Assembly (NCBI GenBank): GCA_949130485.1
Contig: OX422189.1
Location: forward strand, 6,853,620 to 6,917,619
From: Agelas oroides
Lineage: Eukaryota; Porifera; Demospongiae; Agelasida; Agelasidae
DNA length: 64,000 nt
Reading direction: 5' to 3'
Part shown: in pieces, positions 31,890-43,275 of the stretch
Numbering within the stretch: position 1 is the stretch's first letter
Layout of the letters: the number at the start of each line of letters is the position of its first letter
Notes under the pieces: generated by a model
Databases searched by the model: none
Seen by the model: only the letters and a program-made list of their open reading frames with translations
Told to the model about the DNA's origin: nothing
Position numbers and translations under genes: made by a program

Positions 31890-34800
31890 TGTGAGATATT
31901 GACCTTTGACTGTTATTAAATCTATATCCTGTTTTTGTATGTCTTCTTCTATTGTATATAGTTGGAAGTTGCAATATTTTTGTGAGTTGTTGTTCCGTAA
32001 AGTTCAGTCTATAGTCTCTGAAAATTGTGGTCTGGATAATAGCGTGCAAGCACTGGTGGCCTCTAGTAGGCAAGACACCACATATTTGGCGACGAGGGTG
32101 AAAACGAGAAGCCACATAGTCGGCGACGTGGTGAAAAGCGATGGCGACTCACGGGAAGATCGAGGAATTTGACCCGTCTCACGAAACATGGGCCACGTAC
32201 GTAGAACGCCTGGAGTTCTACTTCATCGCAAATGGGATTGATGACCCAGTGAAGAAGCGGGCAGTGCTACTGACTGTAAGCGGCCCCGCAACATACAAGT
32301 TGATCCGGAACTTATCGGCTCCCAAAAAACCGGCGGAAAAGTCGTATGACGAGCTAGTGGCCCTGGTAAAGTCGCACTACACTCCGAAGCCCTCAGTTAT
32401 CGTGCAGAGGTTTCAGTTCCACAGCCGAACGCAAAAACCGGGAGAAACGGTTGCAACATTCGTAGCGGAACTGCGGCAACTATCCGAGTTCTGCGAGTTC
32501 GGCGCATCACTCGAGGACATGCTACGCGACCGGCTAGTATGTGGAATCGCAAGCGGCAGCACCCAGCGACGATTGCTGGCGGAGCCCGATCTAACGCTAC
32601 AGAAGGCTCAGAACCTCGCACAAGCCATAGAAAGCGCGGACAAGAACGCCAAAGACCTCCAAGGGCAGCGACAGCCCCCGATGACGGCAGTAAATGCTGT
32701 GACGTCCAAACGAGGACCGCCGAGAGGAACTCGAGCACGCGCAGACACAGGAAGGTCTATGGAAATCTCATGCTATCGGTGCGGAGGGAGGCACGCACCT
32801 CGAGACTGTCGATTCAAAGACGCCGTTTGTCACTCGTGTAAGAAGCGAGGTCATCTGGCCAGAGTGTGCCGCTCGAAGAGAACGCAAGGCACAGCTGCAG
32901 GTCGGTGCAGTAATAGCGGACAACAGCCGCAGCAAACGCACGCACTGGAAAGTGAAACACACAGCCCGGCAAGCGAGCAAGAAGCGTACACCTTATTCCC
33001 TGTGAACTCTCAGCGAGCCAGCCCGATCGAAGTCTCAGTGACAGTGGACGGAGTACCAATGACAATGGAGCTGGACACAGGGGCAGCTGTCAGTGTCATC
33101 AGTGAACACACGTACCATTCCACATGGCCCCACGATCGACCAGCCCTCCAATCATCCTCAACCAAACTGCGGACATACAGTGGAGAGGAGTTGGAAGTGA
33201 TTGGCAGCATTTCCGTACAAGTGAGCTACGAGGACCAGCTGGAGGAACTACCCCTTTTAGTGGTTCGAGGCATGGGTGCCAGCCTGTTGGGTCGAAACTG
33301 GCTCCAAAAGATCCGCCTGAACTGGCAGGGGATACACCAGCTGCAGCAGACACCTGCACTTCAGGAAACCTTACAGAGGTATGCAGAGGTATTTGAAGAT
33401 GAGTTAGGGGAGATCAAGGGCATGGAAGCTCAAATTGATGTAGACCCTCAGGCCCAGCCCCGCTTTTGCAAAGCCAGACCAGTTCCGTTTGCTCTCAAAC
33501 ACAAAGTGGAGGCAGAGTTGGATAGACTGCAGAAAGAGGGAATAGTCGAAGCCGTGCAATCAGCCGAATGGGCAGCACCCATTGTGCCGGTTGTTAAAAG
33601 TGATGGTTCTATACGCATCTGTGGAGACTATCGTCTGACAGTGAACCAGGCCTCTCGACTCGACTCATATCCTCTCCCAAGAGTGGATGAACTGTTTGCT
33701 ACATTGGCGGGAGGAAAGACCTTTTCAAAGTTAGATCTCCAACATGCATATTTGCAGCTGCCACTGGAGACGAACTCCAAACAGTATACAACGATCAATA
33801 CCCATCGAGGACTGTTCCAGTACAACAGACTACCCTTTGGTGTGTCATCCGCACTAGGGATCTTCCAGAGAGCAATTGACAGTTTGGTCAAGGGAATCCC
33901 TTATGTTGCTGCATACATGGATGACATCTTGCTGACTGGTGAGACACAGGAGCAACACCTGGCGAATTTGACTGCAGTGCTTGAGAGACTAAAGACTGCT
34001 GGTGTCAGGTTGAAGAAGCCAAAGTGTGTGTTCATGGCTAAAGAGGTGGAGTATCTTGGCCACAAGGTGAATGAAGCGGGAATCCACCCGACAGCTGATA
34101 AGATCAAAGCCATTCAGGAAGCCCCGCAGCCACACAATGTGACTGAACTCAAGTCGTTCCTTGGGCTTCTCAGTTATTATAGCAAGTTTTTGCCTAACAT
34201 GTCAACAACCTTGTCCCCACTGTATGCCCTTCTCCAGAAGAACAGAAGGTGGAAGTGGAGTAAGGAGCAGCAGAAGGCATTTGAGCAGGCCAAGTTAGCC
34301 CTACAATCGGACACTCTCTTGGTTCACTACGACTCGGAGAAAGAGTTGACTCTATCTTGCGATGCATCCCCATATGGACTGGGTGCAGTGATTTCCCACA
34401 GGATGGAGGGTGGTGTGGAGAAACCGATAGCGTTTGCCTCAAGAACACTAGCACCAGCTGAAAAGAACTATTCTCAGCTTGAAAAGGAGGCGCTGGCTAT
34501 TGTGTTTGCTGTGAAAAAGTTCCACACTTACCTGTACGGGAGACACTTCTTCATTTATTCGGACCATCAGCCCTTGAGCTACCTGTTGAACGAGTCGAAA
34601 GGAGTGCCAGCGATGGCTGCATCACGAATCCAACGCTGGGCCCTCATCTTGAGCGCATACGAATATACGATCACCTACCGCCCTGGAAAGGACCAAGATC
34701 ATGCAGACGCCCTCAGCCGTTTGCCACTACCCCAGACCCCGACAGTTGTTCCAGTCCCGGGTAACCTCCTATTGCTCCAGGAGCACTTGGACACAGTGTC

Positions 34801-36303
34801 GCCTGTGACGGCCAGGCAGATCAGAGTTTGGACTGATAAAGACACAGTCCTGGCCCAAGTGAGAAGATTTGTGCTCCACGGTTGGCCCTCTCAAGAACGG
34901 AAGGGAGAGTTGCAGCCGTACTGGAGGAGGAAGGAGGAGTTAAGTGTGCTAGATGGGTGTGTGCTGTGGGGAGCAAGAGTGGTCGTGCCACCACCTGGAA
35001 GAGAGCAGGTGGTCCAGGAACTGCACGAGACACATCCAGGAATTGCAAGAATGAAGGGCTTGGCCAGAAGTTACGTATGGTGGCCGAGTATGGATGCAGA
35101 CCTGGAGGCGAAGGTGCGAGCCTGTGCTGAGTGTCAAGCAAGCCGACCCCCACCAGCATCAGCACTGTTACACCCTTGGGAGTGGCCTCAGAAGCCATGG
35201 TCACGGTTGCATCTTGATTATGCCGGTCCATTTTTGAACAGAATGTTTTTAGTGCTTGTAGACGCACACTCTAAATGGTTAGAGGTTATTCCAGTCTCAG
35301 CTGCTACGTCAATGGTGACTATTGAGAAGTTACGAACAATTTTCGCAACCCATGGATTAACCGAAAGAATTGTTACAGACAATGGAGCAGTGTTTACAAG
35401 TGAGGAATTTGAGAACTTCCTTCATGGAAATGGTATCGTACATACCCGAACTGCTCCCTACCACCCCGCATCCAATGGACTAGCGGAGCGGGCAGTCCAG
35501 ACTTTCAAGCAAGGTATTAAGAGATTGAGAGAGGGAACGGTTGAGACTAAATTGTCACGATTCTTGCTGAAGTATAGACTCACACCGCATGCGACTACTG
35601 GCCGTTCCCCAGCTGAACTGTTATTGGGTAGACAGCCAAGATCTCGACTCGACTTACTTCATCCAGATATGTCTGGCAGAGTGCAAGAGAGTCAGGCCAG
35701 ACAACAGAGAGCTCATGATAGCCACTCTCGAGCAAGAGCATTCCAAGTAGGAGACCGAGTGTATGTTAGAAATTTCTCAGGATCTCGAGTATGGATGGAA
35801 GGGACTATTTTGGACAAGACTGGTCCAGTTTCATTTCGAATTCGTTTGTTAGATGGACGTATCTGGAAACGCCACATTGATCATGTCAGGATCCGGTACC
35901 CAGAGGACACGATTGCCCCCAACATGCCAGAGGCATTGGTTGGTCCTGAACAGTTGATGGCAAGAGATAATCAAGCTAGCCAAGGACAGTCCTCTGCTGA
36001 GGTGGTACCCCCAGTGAACGATCCTGGAGTCTCGAGTCAGTCCCAACCTCGCCGTTCAGAGAGAATACGTCGACCCCCAGAGAGACTGTGTTAATCTAGT
36101 GAGGGGGAGATGTGAGATATTGACCTTTGACTGTTATTAAATCTATATCCTGTTTTTGTATGTCTTCTTCTATTGTATATAGTTGGAAGTTGCAATATTT
36201 TTGTGAGTTGTTGTTCCGTAAAGTTCAGTCTATAGTCTCTGAAAATTGTGGTCTGGATAATAGCGTGCAAGCACTGGTGGCCTCTAGTAGGCAAGACACC
36301 ACA
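31890..36303 (+). mobile_element. Ty3/gypsy LTR retrotransposon, looks whole
   Basis: Two LTRs of 193 bp (31890-32082 and 36111-36303), starting TGTG and ending CACA, appear identical on reading, and a 5 bp duplication TCCCT flanks the element (31885-31889, 36304-36308). A primer-binding site TGGCGACGAGG at 32087-32097 matches the 3' end of a serine tRNA type, and a purine tract GAGGGGGAGA precedes the 3' LTR. Identical LTRs indicate a very recent insertion. It lies inside the 30742-37881 TIR element. Confidence 0.95.
32141..36094 (+). CDS. gag-pol: Gag-Pol polyprotein of the Ty3/gypsy element
   Basis: A single 1317-codon frame carries all expected parts in Ty3/gypsy order. The Gag part includes two zinc knuckles (CYRCGGRHAPRDC and CHSCKKRGHLARVC, about residues 212-245). 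The protease has LDTGAAVSVIS (about residue 314). The reverse transcriptase has YMDDILLTG (about residue 593), followed by RNase H (LSCDASPYGLGAVISH) and an integrase with its zinc-binding HHCC region and the TDNGAVFTSEEFE core. The C-terminal part resembles the GPY/F module; no chromodomain or envelope gene was seen. Gag and Pol share one frame, as in several lineages of this family. Base composition and codon use differ from the surrounding AT-rich DNA. As a fossil it looks whole and young. Confidence 0.95.
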   Translation: MATHGKIEEFDPSHETWATYVERLEFYFIANGIDDPVKKRAVLLTVSGPATYKLIRNLSAPKKPAEKSYDELVALVKSHYTPKPSVIVQRFQFHSRTQKPGETVATFVAELRQLSEFCEFGASLEDMLRDRLVCGIASGSTQRRLLAEPDLTLQKAQNLAQAIESADKNAKDLQGQRQPPMTAVNAVTSKRGPPRGTRARADTGRSMEISCYRCGGRHAPRDCRFKDAVCHSCKKRGHLARVCRSKRTQGTAAGRCSNSGQQPQQTHALESETHSPASEQEAYTLFPVNSQRASPIEVSVTVDGVPMTMELDTGAAVSVISEHTYHSTWPHDRPALQSSSTKLRTYSGEELEVIGSISVQVSYEDQLEELPLLVVRGMGASLLGRNWLQKIRLNWQGIHQLQQTPALQETLQRYAEVFEDELGEIKGMEAQIDVDPQAQPRFCKARPVPFALKHKVEAELDRLQKEGIVEAVQSAEWAAPIVPVVKSDGSIRICGDYRLTVNQASRLDSYPLPRVDELFATLAGGKTFSKLDLQHAYLQLPLETNSKQYTTINTHRGLFQYNRLPFGVSSALGIFQRAIDSLVKGIPYVAAYMDDILLTGETQEQHLANLTAVLERLKTAGVRLKKPKCVFMAKEVEYLGHKVNEAGIHPTADKIKAIQEAPQPHNVTELKSFLGLLSYYSKFLPNMSTTLSPLYALLQKNRRWKWSKEQQKAFEQAKLALQSDTLLVHYDSEKELTLSCDASPYGLGAVISHRMEGGVEKPIAFASRTLAPAEKNYSQLEKEALAIVFAVKKFHTYLYGRHFFIYSDHQPLSYLLNESKGVPAMAASRIQRWALILSAYEYTITYRPGKDQDHADALSRLPLPQTPTVVPVPGNLLLLQEHLDTVSPVTARQIRVWTDKDTVLAQVRRFVLHGWPSQERKGELQPYWRRKEELSVLDGCVLWGARVVVPPPGREQVVQELHETHPGIARMKGLARSYVWWPSMDADLEAKVRACAECQASRPPPASALLHPWEWPQKPWSRLHLDYAGPFLNRMFLVLVDAHSKWLEVIPVSAATSMVTIEKLRTIFATHGLTERIVTDNGAVFTSEEFENFLHGNGIVHTRTAPYHPASNGLAERAVQTFKQGIKRLREGTVETKLSRFLLKYRLTPHATTGRSPAELLLGRQPRSRLDLLHPDMSGRVQESQARQQRAHDSHSRARAFQVGDRVYVRNFSGSRVWMEGTILDKTGPVSFRIRLLDGRIWKRHIDHVRIRYPEDTIAPNMPEALVGPEQLMARDNQASQGQSSAEVVPPVNDPGVSSQSQPRRSERIRRPPERLC

Positions 36304-36598
36304 TCCCTCATGTTCACAGATAAGGGTCTGGTGACTTTGGTGACTTGATGAGCTTTCGTGTGTTGAGTGCGGCCAATCAGACAGATGGCTGTAAATCACT
36401 CAGCTACATATAATTTTGATGTCTACCAGTCTCGTGCCCAAACCCAACCAACAGAGAAAGGGTCTTGTGACAAAAGCCAGAATCCTTGTGCTGAAGCTTT
36501 GTAATTTTAGATGAAGAATAAATAAATGCTTTGTGTTAAAGAATCGCAAGTTTTTAGCAGCACAATTGAAGTACTTTTACTTGCCCCTGCATTATCTT

Positions 36599-36993
36599 TA
36601 GTCTCACAAGCCAGACCCACTTCCGCGAAAATGGAAGGATGGAAGGATCTGGTGAACTGCGTATACAAGCCGTGTCCCACTGCACTGTACAGTGTGGTAC
36701 ATGCAGTATTTTGTCACATGACGCATTACATGACTGTTTGAGTAGCAATAGCAGTCTTGAAAATGGTGAAAGAGAGCTAGGGCATCTTTTCCGCTATTAC
36801 AGAAGCTGTAAAAACACTTCGACTATACCTCTCGGGGAGTGTGCTTACTCCACAACAGGTAAATTCAAGAGTACATTATTTGATATCTGGTTACATCATC
36901 CAGCTAATTGCATTCCAGTGGGACATGGCTTGTATACGCAGTTCACCAGACCCTTCCCTTCTTTTGCGGAAGTGGGTCGGTCCTGCGAAACTA
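36599..36993. mobile_element. 395 bp MITE with TAGTCTC ends
   Basis: Left end TAGTCTCACAAGCCAGACCC; right end inverted starts TAGTTTCGCAGGACCGACCC; arms match for about 80 bp (both include ACCCACTTCCGC and TCTGGTGAACTGCGTATACA). Flanks CATTATCTT and CATTATATT agree at 8 of 9, a 9 bp target duplication. Its right 300 bp are related, inverted, to the left 300 bp of the surrounding 7.1 kb element, so it is a deletion derivative of the same family inserted into its relative. Confidence 0.7.
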
Positions 36994-37890
36994 CATTATA
37001 TTACTGACTAAAAATCTGGAGTAAGCCCAATTAGGTATTTGGCTTGTGTCAGCAGACACTTTTTGGTGAAAGGGTGGGGTTTGACTAAAGAGTTAGAAGT
37101 AGGTACCAATTTTAAACTTGAGTTCTCTTTCAAAAGCTAGTAATCAGCTTCTCCTCTGAGTGCATTCCACAAACACACAAACCCTCTGAGAAGCCACCTG
37201 ACCCTTCCCTGTGCATGACACTGAACAATCTGTGCTGTGGTTGGTTTGGTCTGGCTTACGTGATCATCAGCCAAAGCATAAAGTTAATGACACCCACCAT
37301 AGAGTTATTCCAGCTTCTTGGGGGGAGAAATTTGCAATCCCAACAAACTCTGTATTGTTGATGTAAAACAATTTGGTAGCTTCCATGTAGCTTCTTCTGA
37401 TCTAAACTAAAGCCATACTTCATCTAAACATCATCCCAAGCAGCGATAAATGGAAAAATCGCTTCAATTCTGATCTGCTGTCATCAAAGTTTGCATGGCC
37501 AAGATGCTTGAGCACTCAAGCTGGGGTGTCATCAAGAGTATGTAGCCTGCCAGTGGTACACGTCACTTATATAAATCATTGTACATACATGTGTGCCACT
37601 GGTAGGCACAGATCCCATATTTCTACCTCAACTATCAGGCTATCACTTTACAAAGGTATTTTTAGACTAGCTTTACATAAATTTCGCCCTCACCTTGCTT
37701 TTCTGTGTTTCGGACACGCCTCTTACAATTACAGAGTAATGCATTACGTAATCACAGCGCACGTGCCTGACCTCAGAATCGGTGAACAAAGTGAATCCCT
37801 GGCCGCGGGACACGGCTTGTATACGCTGTTCACCAGACCCTCTCCCTTCTCTAGCGGAGGTGGGTCGGGCTTGCGAGACTAGGTTAGAGC

Positions 37891-37945
37891 ATGGCAGGCC
37901 ATTTGCCAGGTCGCGGGTTCGAGTCCCTCCCTGGGTCACTGTCTT
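37891..37945 (+). repeat. 3' half of the tRNA-derived SINE
   Basis: After the second GGTTAGAGC the sequence has a perfect 5 bp anticodon-type stem (TGGCA/TGCCA) around a 7-base loop and a B box GGTTCGAGTCC, then a T run. Loop position 33 is not T and the acceptor halves do not pair, so this is a tRNA-derived SINE, not a tRNA gene. It is the continuation of 30713-30741, split by the 7.1 kb element. Confidence 0.65.
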
Positions 37946-38546
37946 TTTTTCCCCTCTTTATTTTCTCTTCTTTATTTCTCACCTTTCTCTCTGACTGTCA
38001 GGTCTGGAGCATGTTTAAATTTTAGCCTCTGCGCCTCGCGCTTCGCGCTCGCCGCCCCCCCCCCCCCCCTCTACCTACGGGCCTGAAGTCTGAGTATAAT
38101 CTTTTTACGCTGGATAATACTATTATTGGTCGATGTGCCCTTGCAAATACTTGTGTATGCAAAGCTGGATAAAATTGAATCGTGTAACAACTTGCACCTG
38201 ATTGCTGGATCTTGCATGCATGGTTTCGCTTCTCTTCGGCGCCGGTGTTTCACTGTAACACATGCACATGCAGGTAACAAAGAATACCTCTTATAGAGCT
38301 ACGCTTGCTTACCTTCAATTTGATCGATCGAGTTGTATGACCCGAGACTGTGCCCAGTTAGATTGCGTTGCGTACGTAATTACTGTAAATGCAAAACTCA
38401 ATTTTATTCTGAACAAACCGGATGCAAACATCTTAGCCATGCATAGTATTCTATCACGGTAATCTCTCATTACACGAAACAGCATCCCGACATGCACCCA
38501 GTGACCTTCTGGCCTCAAGATATTATCGACGTATCGTTTACTTAGG

Positions 38547-39029
38547 TACACTGTAAAAAATTGGAGGTTGGTTTAACCCAGAAAAGGTCATCTCAATTGC
38601 AGTCTGGATTCATCTAGGTCCAGGCAGTGGCTCACCCACTTTTGCCAGGGTTTAGGGTTACACCCCTTGTCCAGTGCAGGTTTCTAGCAAGCAATGAATT
38701 GGGTTGCAAATGAAATTCATTTTGTTATTGCATGTTTGTGCCAAAAGGGGGTGGAACTCTCACTATATTCATGTATTATTGGATTGACTCTGAAAAATAT
38801 TCATGCACTATTGGCTAACCTTTGGGCAGTATTTACATGCTTTTATGCAAGTATTCATGCCATATTGGAACTTTGAGTACACAAACACTGTAACCCTACA
38901 CTGTGGTAAAAGTGGGAGGTGGTATAGATCCTGCAACTGAGGTAACCCATTTTAAACTGAATGATGAATCCAGACTGCAACTGAGATGACCTTTTCTGGG
39001 TTAAATTAACCTCCAATTTTTTACAGTGT
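38547..39029. mobile_element. MITE with about 65 bp inverted ends
   Basis: Starts TACACTGTAAAAAATTGGAG and ends with its inverse (CTCCAATTTTTTACAGTGTA minus one base); inner arms continue through AACCCAGAAAAGGTCATCTC and its inverse GAGATGACCTTTTCTGGGTT. The simplest target duplication is TA. It sits exactly where homology to the copy 1 upstream block ends. No open frame of interest inside. Confidence 0.7.
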
Positions 39030-39339
39030 ACTTACACTCACGCAAGTACTGGTACATGTGCTAGGTATGAGTGATTTTATTGAAGAAACAGATTTTCCAC
39101 TTACTTCCATTCAACTTACAACTGACATGGTCACATGCATGGTGTGTGATTTGCTCTATACCATGAATGCAGAGAGCTAGGTATATAGTCTAGAATGGAC
39201 AGCTATAGGATAGTGAGATTGTATACACACCTCCACCAGGAGTACACCAAGACGGAAGCTGTCATTTTGTGGGACTTCAGAGAAAGTGTACAAGTGCCTT
39301 AGCTTGGCCATTGTTAAATCCTGCGTAGCCTTGGATTTA

Positions 39340-39405
39340 GATACAACATTTATAATAGAGATACACCTGTCATTGTTACATTGAAACTGAGCAGAGCTAC
39401 ACAAA
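39340..39405 (-). pseudogene. LDLa exon remnant
   Basis: The minus strand reads CSSAQFQCNNDRCISI, the first half of an LDLa module (three of six cysteines), then loses similarity. No splice donor follows. It is a relic of a receptor copy downstream (in coding direction) of the 38.2-38.5 kb upstream block. Confidence 0.55.
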
Positions 39406-40374
39406 CTTATAAGCTATGTCATACATTATGCAAACAGAAATGCATATGTGATGACCACATCATTCCTACACACCATAATGAAAGTTATCTTATTCTAGTT
39501 GGCATAGCTTTTCCCCAAGCTCTCCAGCTTTCGTTTGATTAATATCCAACCAAATAGCTGGGTAGGAGCCTAGGAATGAAGCTAAGTATGCTGCCTTATT
39601 TGCTTTCCCTGGCATGTAACATGAAATTAGGAGATATTCATTGATTGCATCACAGGCATGCCTGTGACTAAGCTGTATATGTACTCTGACATTCAGACAT
39701 TGACTATAATGATGCAGTTTAGTGTTTAGACAAATATCAGTTTTACATGTTGTATGGCTTATAGACCCAATTTCCTGCATAGGGTCAAAGTTTACTAGTC
39801 TTGTGAAAGAGCAGCCCGACCCCTTCTTTTGACCCAATTTCCTGTATAGGGTCACAGTTTACTAGTGTTGTGAAAGAGCATGCCCACCCTTGAAAGAGTG
39901 CCCACCCCCTTAATTCTTTTGACCCAATTTCCTGTATAGGGTCAAAGTTTACTCTCAGCAGGCTTCATATAATAGGAAATAGCTGCATGCACTATAACAA
40001 TGTGTTTAATGTTAGTAGTAGTGGTCACATGAAATTGACATGCCTAGCTGGGCTAAAGTCCGTGAACTAATCAGTTTGTTTGGCAACAACTATGCTTTGC
40101 CACAGCAGAGAGTTTTGATCTCAGTTTGTATTATCTCGCATACTTGTATTGTTTTGCAATTTGTAATCATTGAAATTTATATTAGAAAGTTTTGTTCCAA
40201 CTGGAAAATTAATTGGTGTTTTTTTGAGCATACCGATATACCAATGGATACTTTGTCAAAGCATTATGGGCCATATCCTTGAGCATAGGATAATAGAATA
40301 ATGGGCAAGAAAAAAGCATGTTGTACACTAGCCTAGTTACAGTGCCTCAGGTGTGATACACACCCCATCACACA

Positions 40375-40450
40375 TAGCAGTTAGGGATGAATGGATTGTA
40401 CTGTAGTGGTCACTGCAAACAAATTGGGTGGAGCTACAGTAGAAGGAAGT
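40375..40450 (-). pseudogene. LDLa exon remnant, strongly decayed
   Basis: The minus strand reads FYCSSTQFVCSDH and then MCDGVC after a gap, recalling an LDLa module with missing middle and no DGSDE core. It belongs to the same decayed receptor family. Confidence 0.4.
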
Positions 40451-41099
40451 ACCGTAGATCACCTCCGATGAAGTCAATACAAAATCCCTGTGGGATGCAT
40501 GGATCAAAGAAACAATGTTTATAAACTGTCCATCAGTTGAACATATCGGCCAGTGGAAGCACTTCAAATTATTTTTCACAAACAAGGCAATGATTCATTC
40601 ATCTAGCCTCACTGCAGTCATTAGCTCGACTAGTGTCACTGCTACATATTGAAGAGCCGTGAATCTTGTAAAGAAGTTTAGCATTTACCACGACATGTAA
40701 TAGTATTTGAGATAAACCGACCAAATTCCCAGCCTCCTGCAACTTCTTATCATGTGTAAGCTGCATTTTCTATATGATTGGAATCCCAGACCATATAAAC
40801 CTTAACGAAAACCAAGAATCTACTGAAAGTTGTCTGATCCTCTCCACTGGGGCTGTAGTCTTGAAATAAGGCTACACATGCCCTAGCTAAGCAGTTTCTT
40901 ATCAAGTGCCTATTTAATTTTGTTATGTTAATTAAACATTGGCATCATGTTAAACATTGGTATTATGTTAAACATTGGCATTATGTTAAACATTGGCATT
41001 AAAACTATCAATAGCCTATTATTCTCACAGGTCTGAAAATTTGTACCTGTGCTTTTGAGGGTCTATAAAATTATCCAGCAGGTGAATGCAGGACATTGT

Positions 41100-42250
41100 G
41101 GGGATGAGTGTGCATGAGTGAGGGATGGACGACATGCGTACATACATTAACTGACACTAACTCATCATAACCCAGATCAGAGCACACATGCTTTAATGCA
41201 AGTGTTAAAAATCACAACGAAAATCCAAAATGGACCCACAGTTTGAAACTCCTAACTGTACACTCTACTTATTCACACACTATTTAATAACAAACAGCTG
41301 TTTCAGTATAATTATGTATTTCCTTAGGTTGTCCCTAAGCTTGAATAATTTGCCACAGATTATAACTGGCTCACAAGAAGGTAGGAGAAGGCAGAGTATG
41401 TTGATATTTAAATGCCTTGTTTTCACTTGGTGAGCATACCCTCCGAGAAAACCTAAAATTCGCATGCTTCCATCTGGAGCTATTCCGAACGCAAGTCGCT
41501 ACTCACATCAGTGAAGGTGAGTAACTGGAGTAACTATTAGTAATGTGCTACGCTATATACACATATTGAATTGTGTGCATGCAAAGTGAAAAAAGAAATG
41601 TTGTTGTGACCAAAAGTATGCTGTTTCAGTTAAATGTTGGACACAAAGATGCTACTGTGAGTTAGTTACAAATGTTGTTTACAACAACTTCCAAGATATA
41701 CTGGCCCCTGGGAGCTATACAGTGCTCTAGGGAATACAAGAAATTCCTTAAGAGCATCTCCATACATTTTAACTGTTCATTCATGCAACTAGAACAACAA
41801 ACCACTGGTCACAACAATATTTATCTTCTTGGAGTGTGGCATACACTGATTGAAATGGATGAGCAGAGAGCAGCTGCTATAGTTTGCTGTGTAGCTATCA
41901 ATGCTTTTAAGACACCATTGTAAGTAATTTATATTGTTGTTAATGTTGGAGTCCCTCCCCCCTCCCCTCTCTTCCCTGTGCCTCACTCGCCATGCCCAAT
42001 ATCAATATTCGCATACCTATTGTCAATGGCACAAACCAGAATGCCATAGTTCTTCAAGTACCATTGGCCACAGTCATAATTATGATCCCCGATCATATCC
42101 TTGACTTATGCAATTTGACGGAGGAATGCGATGAGCTCTGTTCAAGAGGAGATTTTCCAGCATGAAATTAGTGAGTTTCTGGACCAGAAAAAAGCCTAAG
42201 AGGAAGCCAGCTCGTTGTTTTGACTAATATACAGGAGGAACAAGAACAGT
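41100..42250. other. Stretch before the DIRS-like fossil
   Basis: No gene recognised. A 57-codon frame from ATG at 41993 (MPNINIRIPIVNGTNQNAIV...) has plausible composition but no motif. Short repeats of TTAAACATTGGCATTATG lie just upstream at 40930-41000. Confidence 0.35.
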
Positions 42251-42259
42251 CAAGAGATT

Positions 42260-43275
42260 TTTGGACATACCCATAGGTAAATAGAACTGCTTTTGTTGAT
42301 TTTGAAGCTACCACCATATTTCGTACTACCAAAGCCCTTGTATGAGAGTCATGCAGACTTTGTCATGTCACCTAGGAAAATACCCATGCAAGAAAGGCAG
42401 GTATGTAGGTCTGTCAATCCTGCTGTGCATGATGTTGAGCAACTTTCTCAGCTCTGGATGTCTGATTTCAAGTTGTCATGTACCTTTAGGTCTACTGTAT
42501 GTGAATATAATGTAACATCACTGGCTCCTTCTAAAATTTTTCTGGGGATTGAGCTTGACACCATTGCTATGGAAGCTAGGCTACAGCAGAGAAACTTTCA
42601 CGTGTACATAGCTCAATTCACACTTAATTGGCAAGGCCGGAAAAGCTGCACTAAACGAGAGTTATTGTCTCTAATTGGGGACCTCCAGCATGCTTCTTCA
42701 GTGGTTACACCAGGCTGCACCTTTCTGTGTTGTATGATACAGACCTCTACCATTGGAAAGAAACCATACCACCATATTCACTTGGGTAGAGAATTTTGTT
42801 CAGATCTCACATGGTGGTACACATTCCTTGAGTCATGAAATGGTGTAAGCCTTCTACAGGCAGCAAAAAGAAACTCTCCAGATATTGTCATAACTAGTGA
42901 TACATCAGTGAATTGGGGATGTGGTGCGTTCTGGCAGCAAAAATGGTTTCAGTGCTCCTGCATGGCACATGTCCTGGGAAACAGTAGACATACTGACAAA
43001 GGAGCTTCTCTCAATCTGGGGCAAAGGCATGGGGGGGGGGGGGGGGGGGGCGGGCTGTACTGTGCTCTGCTGCTGTAGCTGCTCTTATTAATGCAGGCTA
43101 CTGTAAACATGAAACAGCAATGCTTGCTCTTCATTGCAGCACATTTTGATTTTGATGTATTTGCATGCCACATTCCAGGCAGTCTTGATGTTGCAACAGA
43201 TACACTATCCCTTAATGTTCTACCTCTCTTTCTTGCAAATGTTGACCCTTATAACCAGCTATTTCTGGTTAAGTC
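42260..43275 (+). mobile_element. DIRS-like retroelement fossil (RT-RNase H part)
   Basis: Frames read a DIRS/Ngaro-type reverse transcriptase to RNase H passage: KIFLGIELDTIAMEARLQQ, then the C-terminal RT/connection pattern CTKRELLSLIGDLQHASSVV, DLTWWYTFLES and, farther on, SDTSVNWGCGAFWQ and a terminal RNase H segment ending in a DVATDTLS-like ADALSR motif. Family assignment rests on this order of motifs. The copy is broken in several places and carries a long G run. No complete split or inverted terminal repeats were identified. Age appears considerable. Confidence 0.55.

Larger units (their letters stand above)
30742..37881. mobile_element. 7.14 kb TIR element with 9 bp target duplication, holding nested elements
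   Basis: The left end starts TAGTCTCGCAAGCCCGACCC and the right end, inverted, starts with the same 20 bases; the match continues for about 75 bp with only five or six differences. A perfect 9 bp duplication GGTTAGAGC flanks it (30733-30741 and 37882-37890). A 9 bp duplication is typical of Mutator-like elements. About 4.4 kb of its length is a nested Ty3/gypsy element and 0.4 kb a nested MITE of the same TIR family, leaving about 2.3 kb of its own sequence. The first 300 bp inside the left end are an inverted relative of that MITE. No transposase was recognised, so it is probably non-autonomous. Confidence 0.7.

Noticed and set aside
30713-37945. tRNA gene from A and B boxes
   Set aside because: The two halves are 7 kb apart, acceptor arms do not pair and loop position 33 is not T; a SINE explains it.
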